Shown piece by piece: positions 1 through 4,960 of a stretch of DNA of 8,318 nt. The translations under genes were made by a program, and so were the position numbers. The DNA is from Pseudomonadota bacterium (GTDB taxonomy: Bacteria; Pseudomonadota; Gammaproteobacteria; Burkholderiales; Nitrosomonadaceae): contig JAFEEV010000228.1 of the NCBI GenBank assembly GCA_018240935.1, positions 1 through 8,318 on the forward strand, read 5' to 3'. The notes below the pieces were generated by a model. It searched no databases. It saw only the letters and a list, made by a program, of their open reading frames with translations, and was not told where the DNA came from. Numbering within the stretch: position 1 is the first letter of the stretch; every line of letters begins with the position of its first letter.

Positions 1-1826
1 ATAAGTACGTGTTGTTCGGTCATCATTTTGCGGCGATTGCCGGAGCTGGGCCACTGGTCGGGCCGATTCTGGCGGCGCAGATGGGATATTTGCCCGGCAT
101 GTTGTGGTTGCTGGCCGGGGTGGTGTTCGCCGGAGCGGTGCAGGATTTTATCGTGCTGTTCGTATCGACGCGCCGCAACGCCCGTTCACTTGGCGATCTG
201 ATCAAGTCCGAGTTGGGACATCTCCCCGGCATGATCGCGTTGTTCGGCGCGTTCTTCATCATGCTGATTTTGCTGGCGGTGCTGTCGCTGATCGTGGTCA
301 AAGCGCTGGCTGAATCGCCGTGGGGGATGTTCACCGTCGCGGCGACGATTCCGATTGCGATGTTCATGGGTGTTTATTCGCGTTATTTCCGTCCGTGCGC
401 GATTGCCGAAGTGTCGCTGATCGGGTTTACATTGCTGATGCTGTCGATCGTCGCCGGACAATACGTGCAGGAAGACCCGGTATGGGCGGCGCTGTTCACG
501 TTGACCGGCGAGCAGTTGACCTGGGCGTTGATCGGTTACGGCTTTATCGCCTCGGTGTTGCCGGTGTGGCTGTTGCTCGCACCGCGCGATTATTTGTCGA
601 CCTTTCTCAAGATCGGCACCATCGCCGGATTGGCCATCGGCGTGATCATCATTTCGCCGGAACTGAAAATGCCCGCGCTGACGCAATTCATCGACGCCAG
701 CGGCCCGGTGTGGTCGGGCGATCTGTTCCCGTTCCTGTTCGTCACGGTCGCATGCGGCGCAATTTCCGGTTTTCATTCGCTGATCGCCTCCGGCACCACG
801 CCGAAAATGATCCAGAACGAAACCGACGCGCGCTTCATCGGCTACGGCGCGATGCTGATGGAATCGTTCGTCGCGATCATGGCGCTGGTCGCCGCGGCGG
901 CACTGGAGCCAGGTATTTATTTCGCGATGAACAGCCCGGCGGCAATCATCGGCACCACGGCGGAATCGGCGGTGCAAGCTATTTCGCAATGGGGTTTCTA
1001 CATCACGCCGGAAATGATCACGCAAACCGCGCAGAACGTCGGCGAACATAGCATCATCTCGCGCACCGGCGGCGCGCCGACGCTGGCTGTCGGCATGGCG
1101 CAAATCCTGTCGGAAGTGGCCGGCGGCACGGCGATGATGGCGTTCTGGTACCACTTCGCCATTCTGTTTGAAGCGTTGTTCATTCTAACCGCAGTCGACG
1201 CCGGAACGCGCGCCGGACGGTTCATGCTGCAGGATTTGCTCGGTTCGTTCGTGCCGGCGATGAAACGCACCGATTCGCTGGCGGCCAGCCTGATCGCCAC
1301 CGGTATTTGCGTATCGGGTTGGGGATATTTTCTCTATCAAGGCGTGATCGATCCGCTGGGCGGCATCAATACGCTGTGGCCGCTGTTCGGCATCGCCAAC
1401 CAGATGCTCGCCGGTATTGCCCTGGTTCTGTGCACCTGCGTGCTGTTCAAGATGAAGCTCGATCGCTTTGCCTGGATTACGGCGATCCCGCTGCTGTGGG
1501 TATCCACTTGCACGCTGACCGCCGCCTGGCAGAAGATTTTCCACGATAACCCGCGTATCGGTTTTCTCGCGCATGCGGAAAAATACCAAGACGCGGTGGC
1601 GCAAGGTATCGTACTGGCGCCGGCGAAATCGCTCGAGCAAATGCAGCAAGTGATATTCAACGATTACGTCAATACCGCCCTGGCGGGATTGTTCATGGCG
1701 GTACTGATCAGCATGTTGCTGTCCGGAATCCGCACCGTGCTGCAAGCACGCATGGTTCAGCACCCGACCGCGCAGGAAGCGCCGTTCGAGCTGTTGCCCG
1801 CTTACGCAACCGTCAACAACAAATAA
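1..1826 (+). CDS. cstA: Carbon starvation protein A family transporter (CstA), 5'-truncated by window edge
   Basis: This is an integral inner-membrane transporter of the CstA family. In Escherichia coli CstA imports pyruvate and has also been linked to peptide uptake under carbon starvation. The reading frame is open from the first bases (first full codon at 3) to TAA at 1824-1826, giving 608 visible residues. Compared with about 700 in E. coli CstA, roughly 75-80 N-terminal residues lie upstream of the window. The visible part opens with the family signature KYVLFGHHFAAIAGAGPLVG. Further conserved blocks follow: LAPRDYLSTFLKIG, the FPFLFVTVACGAISGFH segment with SGTTPK after it, NETDARFIGYGAMLMES, and DAGTRAGRFMLQDLLG. 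Many hydrophobic membrane-spanning stretches alternate with short loops. The loop after the FAMNSPAA segment is about 25 residues shorter than I recall for E. coli CstA. ybdD follows after 13 nt and is probably co-transcribed. The gene is clearly GC-richer than the operon downstream. Confidence 0.96.
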   Translation, partial: KYVLFGHHFAAIAGAGPLVGPILAAQMGYLPGMLWLLAGVVFAGAVQDFIVLFVSTRRNARSLGDLIKSELGHLPGMIALFGAFFIMLILLAVLSLIVVKALAESPWGMFTVAATIPIAMFMGVYSRYFRPCAIAEVSLIGFTLLMLSIVAGQYVQEDPVWAALFTLTGEQLTWALIGYGFIASVLPVWLLLAPRDYLSTFLKIGTIAGLAIGVIIISPELKMPALTQFIDASGPVWSGDLFPFLFVTVACGAISGFHSLIASGTTPKMIQNETDARFIGYGAMLMESFVAIMALVAAAALEPGIYFAMNSPAAIIGTTAESAVQAISQWGFYITPEMITQTAQNVGEHSIISRTGGAPTLAVGMAQILSEVAGGTAMMAFWYHFAILFEALFILTAVDAGTRAGRFMLQDLLGSFVPAMKRTDSLAASLIATGICVSGWGYFLYQGVIDPLGGINTLWPLFGIANQMLAGIALVLCTCVLFKMKLDRFAWITAIPLLWVSTCTLTAAWQKIFHDNPRIGFLAHAEKYQDAVAQGIVLAPAKSLEQMQQVIFNDYVNTALAGLFMAVLISMLLSGIRTVLQARMVQHPTAQEAPFELLPAYATVNNK

Positions 1827-1839
1827 TGGAGATTGGACT

Positions 1840-2040
1840 ATGTACAACACACTGACTCTGACGTTCCAGCATCTCACCCAAAGCCTGCGGCTGATGGTCG
1901 GCGTGCCGGAATATGGCACGTATGTCGAGCACATGAAATCCGCGCATCCGGATCGTCCGGTAATGACTTACGAGGAATTCTTCCGCGAGCGGCAGGAAGC
2001 GCGTTACGGCGGCAAAGGCCGGTTGAATCGCTGCTGTTGA
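1840..2040 (+). CDS. ybdD: YbdD/YjiX family small protein (DUF466), CstA partner
   Basis: This gene encodes a 66-residue soluble protein of the YbdD/YjiX (DUF466) family. Genes of this family almost always sit directly downstream of a CstA or BtsT-type transporter gene, and in E. coli the small protein is reported to be needed for pyruvate uptake by its transporter. The family pattern is plain: LMVGVPEY near residues 18-25, YVEHMKSAHPDRP at 28-40, MTYEEFFRERQEARYGGKG at 42-60, and a Cys-Cys C-terminus. The ATG at 1840 is preceded by a good Shine-Dalgarno, GGAGA at 1828-1832, with a 7-nt spacer. That signal lies in the 13-nt gap after cstA, so the two genes almost certainly form one transcription unit. 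It shares the higher GC of cstA. Length and ends match the family, and nothing is missing. Confidence 0.95.
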   Translation: MYNTLTLTFQHLTQSLRLMVGVPEYGTYVEHMKSAHPDRPVMTYEEFFRERQEARYGGKGRLNRCC

Positions 2041-2061
2041 ACGAATCATTATCGGTGGACC

Positions 2062-2090
2062 GTGAATGGCGGGCCACGGCCAAGATTCAC
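2062..2090 (+). other. Stem-loop downstream of ybdD (weak terminator candidate)
   Basis: GTGAAT at 2062-2067 pairs perfectly with ATTCAC at 2085-2090. Inside it, GGC at 2068-2070 can pair with GCC at 2079-2081, leaving a 3-nt bulge and an 8-nt loop. It lies 22 nt after the ybdD stop, where a terminator for cstA-ybdD would be expected. The following bases are not a T-run, so it may be a 3'-end-protecting hairpin, part of a factor-dependent terminator, or chance. Confidence 0.3.
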
Positions 2091-2109
2091 ATGAGTTAAA
2101 ACTAATTCT

Positions 2110-2137
2110 TTTAGAATGATTTTCTTGGTGTTATAAT
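2110..2137 (+). promoter_or_regulatory. Promoter of the rpsU-yqeY-dnaG-rpoD operon
   Basis: A perfect -10 hexamer TATAAT lies at 2132-2137 and is preceded by TGT at 2129-2131, giving a consensus extended -10 (TGNTATAAT). The best -35 is TTTAGA at 2110-2115 (4 of 6 matches to TTGACA) with a 16-bp spacer. A weak -35 is tolerated with an extended -10. Transcription would start near 2143-2145, about 82 nt before the rpsU start codon. The short dyad ATTCT-TTT-AGAAT (2105-2117) covers the -35 region. I see no LexA-type CTGT-N8-ACAG box here, although the E. coli operon has one. Confidence 0.75.
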
Positions 2138-2146
2138 TCCCGCCTT

Positions 2147-2189
2147 TTGTTGTATCTTGCCGTTTAGTACAAAGTTTTAGATACAACAA
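2147..2189 (+). promoter_or_regulatory. 5'-leader stem-loop of rpsU mRNA (11-bp perfect stem)
   Basis: TTGTTGTATCT at 2147-2157 is the exact reverse complement of AGATACAACAA at 2179-2189. This gives an uninterrupted 11-bp stem with a 21-nt loop. The predicted transcription start is only 2-4 nt upstream, so the hairpin would sit at the very 5' end of the operon mRNA. There is no T-run after it, so it is not an intrinsic terminator. It ends 19 nt before the Shine-Dalgarno at 2209-2213 and does not mask it. Possible roles are 5'-end stabilisation, a protein-binding leader, or a DNA operator. The repeat is seen directly; the role is inferred. Confidence 0.6.
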
Positions 2190-2197
2190 TATATTGT
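2186..2197. repeat. 12-bp perfect palindrome ACAATATATTGT
   Basis: ACAATATATTGT is identical to its own reverse complement. It shares bases 2186-2189 with the right arm of the leader stem-loop, so the two structures cannot both form in RNA. Without a loop it is more plausible as a dimeric-protein site on DNA than as an RNA hairpin. It lies downstream of the predicted start site of the rpsU promoter. AT-rich palindromes of this length can also arise by chance. Confidence 0.4.
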
Positions 2198-2225
2198 AAT
2201 TATCAACCGAGGAATCTGCCTATTT

Positions 2226-2438
2226 ATGACGACGATCAAAGTTAAGGAAAACGAGCCGTTTGAAGTTGCTATGCGCCGCTTTAAGCGCTCAATCGAGAAA
2301 ACAGGGATATTGACTGAATTGCGCGCGCGCGAGTTTTACGAGAAACCGACCGCGGAACGCAAACGCAAGCTGGCAGCCGCTGTGAAGCGGAATTACAAGC
2401 GCTTGCGCAGTCAATTATTACCGCCTAAGCTTTATTAA
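2226..2438 (+). CDS. rpsU: 30S ribosomal protein bS21
   Basis: This gene encodes ribosomal protein bS21, a small basic protein of the 30S platform next to the 3' end of 16S rRNA, needed for efficient translation initiation. The 70 residues match the family throughout: VKENEPFEVAMRRFKRSIEK at about 6-25, then the LTELRAREFYEKPTAERKRK core, and a strongly basic tail with AAVKRNYKRLRS ending in LPPKLY. Length is normal for the family (about 70-71). The ATG at 2226 is preceded by GAGGA at 2209-2213 with a 12-nt spacer, which is longer than usual. The gene is first in the operon and has its own strong extended -10 promoter and a structured leader. An 89-nt gap separates it from yqeY. Confidence 0.98.
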   Translation: MTTIKVKENEPFEVAMRRFKRSIEKTGILTELRAREFYEKPTAERKRKLAAAVKRNYKRLRSQLLPPKLY

Positions 2439-2527
2439 GTCATCCTAATAGTTTGATACCAGTCCTTTTTCCCGCTGCATTCATTGAAAGCGATAAGTTG
2501 ATAATCGATTAGTTCCATCTATTTATT

Positions 2528-2974
2528 ATGAGCTTGAAACAAAGAATCACTGAGGATATGAAAATGGCAATGCGCACCGGCAACGCCAAACAGCGGGATA
2601 CCATACGCTTGCTGCAAGCGGCTATCAAACAGCGCGAAGTGGACGAACGCATAACGCTGGATGATGCAGCCATCGTCTCGGTAATCGAAAAGATGCTCAA
2701 GCAACGAAAAGATTCGATTACTCAGTATGAAGCAGCGCAGCGATTGGATCTTGCCAATAGCGAGAAAGAAGAAGTTTCCATTTTAAGCGCCTACATGCCG
2801 CAAGCATTGAGTGATTCGGAAATCGAGTGTTTGATAACGGCAGCAATCTCAGAAACCAATGCTGCCGGTATGCAGGATATGGGTAAGGTGATGAGCATCC
2901 TAAAGCCGAAGCTTGCTGGACGCGCTGATATGGCAAAAGTATCGGCGCTTATCAAAACTAAAATAGCAGGCTGA
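2528..2974 (+). CDS. yqeY: GatB/YqeY domain-containing protein
   Basis: This gene encodes a 148-residue protein of the YqeY family, which resembles the C-terminal tRNA-binding tail domain of GatB, a subunit of the tRNA-dependent amidotransferase. The stand-alone protein has no firmly established role; an RNA- or tRNA-linked function is assumed from the fold. Family marks include KQRITEDMKMAMR at the N-terminus, the QRDTIRLLQAAIKQREVD segment, QRKDSITQYEAA near 60-70, LSAYMPQALS near 85-94, and the C-terminal MGKVMSILKPKLAGRADM block. Length is typical. The ATG at 2528 has no recognisable Shine-Dalgarno (the preceding bases are A/T-rich), so initiation is probably weak or relies on A/U-rich mRNA. 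The gene sits between rpsU and dnaG, a common arrangement outside the enterics; E. coli lacks it in this operon. A 95-nt gap separates it from dnaG. Confidence 0.93.
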   Translation: MSLKQRITEDMKMAMRTGNAKQRDTIRLLQAAIKQREVDERITLDDAAIVSVIEKMLKQRKDSITQYEAAQRLDLANSEKEEVSILSAYMPQALSDSEIECLITAAISETNAAGMQDMGKVMSILKPKLAGRADMAKVSALIKTKIAG

Positions 2975-3002
2975 TATTTAGCAGCACTCTGGATTTTCTC
3001 TA

Positions 3003-3031
3003 AAATAAACCATAAAAATCGCAGTTTATTT
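3003..3031 (+). repeat. 8-bp inverted repeat in the yqeY-dnaG gap
   Basis: AAATAAAC at 3003-3010 is the reverse complement of GTTTATTT at 3024-3031, with a 13-nt A-rich loop. The stem is AT-rich and therefore weak, and there is no T-run directly after it. It could be an mRNA processing or stability element between yqeY and dnaG. The 95-nt gap is otherwise AT-rich and holds no gene. Similarity to the E. coli attenuator before dnaG is positional only. Confidence 0.3.
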
Positions 3032-3069
3032 ATACTTGAAGCTGATTGACATTGAATAGCTTCCGGTAG

Positions 3070-4869
3070 ATGATTCCGCAATCTTTTATTCATGACTTGC
3101 TCAATCGCGTGGATATCGTTGATACGATTGATCGTCATGTTCCGCTCAAGAAAGCCGGCGCCAATTTTGTCGCCTGCTGTCCGTTTCACAGCGAAAAAAC
3201 GCCATCGTTCACAGTCAGTCAATCCAAACAGTTCTACCATTGCTTTGGTTGCGGCGCTCATGGCAATGCGATCAGCTTCCTGATCGAATATAGCGGCCTA
3301 AGCTTTGTCGAAGCAGTACAGGATCTAGCGGCTTATGCCGGAATGCAATTACCGGTTCCTGCGCAACAAATCGATACTTTTTCCAGCCAGACGACCGTTG
3401 ATAACTTTTCGACAGATCAGAAAAGCGCGAATAATAATTCAGAAGTATCGCCGCAAGATCTGCTCGATGCCTTACAAGCCGCTACCCGCTATTACCGCGA
3501 GCAACTGAAAGTTTCAGACAAGGCCATCGCTTACCTCAAACAACGCGGCCTATCCGGCAAAATAGCAGCACGCTTCGGTATTGGCTATGCGCCTCCCGGC
3601 TGGCAAAATCTCGATGCCGTTTTCACCGATTATAAATCCGGAAAAACACGAAAAATACTGATGCAAGCCGGATTGGTCATCAGCGAAGACGAAGCCAAGC
3701 AGTATGATCGTTTCCGAGACCGGATTATGTTTCCGATCCTTGATCAAAAAGGCCGGATCATTGGTTTTGGCGGGCGAGTATTGGGTCAGGAAGAGCCCAA
3801 ATACTTGAATTCCCCCGAAACGGCTTTGTTTGAAAAGGGACGCGAGCTCTACAATTTTTTTTCCGCGCGCCGCGCCATCCGCGCAGCCAATTATGCCATT
3901 GTCGTTGAAGGTTATATGGATGTCATAGCGCTGGCACAGCATGGAATTGACAATGCCGTCGCTGCCTTGGGCACAGCCACAACAAGTTTTCATATCCAAA
4001 AGCTTTTGCGCCAGACAGATAACATCATTTTCTGCTTCGATGGCGACAAAGCCGGAAAGAAAGCAGCTTGGCGCGCACTTGAAAATAGCCTGCCGCTGTT
4101 AGCCGATGGCAAATACCTGAGCTTTCTTTTTTTGCCCGAAGGCGCCGATCCGGATAGCTATATCAATCAATTCGGCAAAGCATCTTTTGAACAGCAGCTA
4201 AAACATACGCTGCCGCTGTCGGAATTTCTATTCAAGGAATTATGCTCGGATGCAAACCTTCAAACCGGCGAAGGCCGCGCAAAATTGATTAGCGACGCGA
4301 AGCCGCTGCTGCAACAAGTCACAGCACCGGCGCTTTCATTAATTCTCAGCAGGCGCTTGGCGGAACTGAGCGGGATTAATCAAGAAGAGTTAGGCGAATT
4401 ACTGCAAATAAAACGCGCCCCAGGGACTCACAAAACAGAAAAAGATCCCAGAAGACAAAGTGTCACGCTCTATCGCCGGTTGATCCGGATTTTATTGTAT
4501 GCTCCGAGTCATATCACTAAACTTGACCGCAGATTGCTTGTCGAATGGAGCGAAAAAAATGAAGAAGTTGCTGCACTGAAAACTTTGGTTGATTTTTTGG
4601 ATACGCATCCACACTTGATCGAAAATGAATCGGCATTCTCGATAGCTGCTTGCCTGCAAGATAATCAGTATCGAACACTTCTGGAAAATATCGAAAGTGA
4701 AACATTGGAATGGAGCAATCCGGTTGATTTAGAACTCGAGTTTCTGGATACATTAAAAAAACTGCAACAAATGCAGCACAAAAAACGCATGGCTGAACTA
4801 CATAGCAAGCCTCTGAATCTTTTGACCGATGAAGAGAAACGGGAACTACAGCGATTAGCCTCGCAATGA
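3070..4869 (+). CDS. dnaG: DNA primase DnaG
   Basis: DnaG synthesises the short RNA primers for lagging-strand replication and is recruited by the DnaB helicase. The 599-residue protein has the standard three-part order. The N-terminal CHC2 zinc-binding domain (about 1-100) has C37-x2-H40 and C58-x2-C61, within FHSEKTPSF and YHCFGCGAHGNAI. The RNA polymerase/TOPRIM domain (about 140-370) carries the metal-binding EGYMD (E280) and FDGDKAG (D324, D326) motifs. The C-terminal helicase-interaction domain (about 450-599) is divergent and helical, as usual. A Ser/Asn/Gln-rich linker (about 110-140) separates the first two domains and accounts for the slightly greater length than the 581 residues of E. 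coli DnaG. The start is fixed: an in-frame TAG (3067-3069) directly precedes ATG 3070. The Shine-Dalgarno is weak (CCGG at 3063-3066). rpoD follows after 88 nt. Confidence 0.98.
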   Translation: MIPQSFIHDLLNRVDIVDTIDRHVPLKKAGANFVACCPFHSEKTPSFTVSQSKQFYHCFGCGAHGNAISFLIEYSGLSFVEAVQDLAAYAGMQLPVPAQQIDTFSSQTTVDNFSTDQKSANNNSEVSPQDLLDALQAATRYYREQLKVSDKAIAYLKQRGLSGKIAARFGIGYAPPGWQNLDAVFTDYKSGKTRKILMQAGLVISEDEAKQYDRFRDRIMFPILDQKGRIIGFGGRVLGQEEPKYLNSPETALFEKGRELYNFFSARRAIRAANYAIVVEGYMDVIALAQHGIDNAVAALGTATTSFHIQKLLRQTDNIIFCFDGDKAGKKAAWRALENSLPLLADGKYLSFLFLPEGADPDSYINQFGKASFEQQLKHTLPLSEFLFKELCSDANLQTGEGRAKLISDAKPLLQQVTAPALSLILSRRLAELSGINQEELGELLQIKRAPGTHKTEKDPRRQSVTLYRRLIRILLYAPSHITKLDRRLLVEWSEKNEEVAALKTLVDFLDTHPHLIENESAFSIAACLQDNQYRTLLENIESETLEWSNPVDLELEFLDTLKKLQQMQHKKRMAELHSKPLNLLTDEEKRELQRLASQ

Positions 4870-4882
4870 AATCGGTTATGAG

Positions 4883-4911
4883 GTGTCAGGAATACCGAAT
4901 TTTGATATAAT
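4883..4911 (+). promoter_or_regulatory. Internal promoter for rpoD (extended -10)
   Basis: A perfect TATAAT lies at 4906-4911, preceded by TGA at 4903-4905, so it is a consensus extended -10. GTGTCA at 4883-4888 matches 4 of 6 positions of the -35 consensus with a 17-bp spacer. Transcription would start near 4917-4919, about 40 nt before the rpoD ATG at 4958. The sequence lies wholly between dnaG and rpoD. It would let rpoD be expressed apart from rpsU and dnaG. Confidence 0.7.
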
Positions 4912-4937
4912 CCGGGACTTTCAGCTTTTAATTTATC

Positions 4938-4960
4938 CATATTATTGGGAATCCAATATG
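4938..4960 (+). promoter_or_regulatory. Hairpin enclosing the rpoD ribosome-binding site
   Basis: TATTGG at 4943-4948 pairs perfectly with CCAATA at 4953-4958, closing a 4-nt GAAT loop. The likely Shine-Dalgarno GGGA (4947-4950, 7 nt before ATG) lies half in the stem and half in the loop, and the A of the start codon is the last paired base. An alternative fold pairs CATAT (4938-4942) with ATATG (4956-4960) and TGG (4946-4948) with CCA (4953-4955), with a 3-nt bulge. That fold would cover the whole AUG. The pairing is seen in the sequence; translational control or temperature sensing is inference. Confidence 0.5.

Noticed and set aside
186..1154. Long minus-strand (322-codon) and plus-strand (320-1051, 243-codon) reading frames inside cstA
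   Set aside because: They are shadow frames produced by the high GC of cstA. The translations are Arg/His-rich, low in hydrophobic order and unlike any family, while the CstA frame matches its family throughout.
2042..2053. Fur-box-like ATCATTATC just after the ybdD stop
   Set aside because: Only the right half of a 19-bp Fur site matches. The left half does not, and the site is not placed over the promoter.
3046..3051. Perfect -35-like TTGACA before dnaG
   Set aside because: At 17-bp spacing the -10 would be GATGAT, overlapping the dnaG start codon, so the transcript would begin inside the gene. TATACT at 3031-3036 likewise has no matching -35.
4883..4957. Upstream in-frame GTG start for rpoD, adding 25 residues
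   Set aside because: The added segment overlaps the predicted -35/-10 promoter and would lie before the transcription start. ATG 4958 has its own GGGA Shine-Dalgarno and begins the usual MPKKK-type N-terminus.
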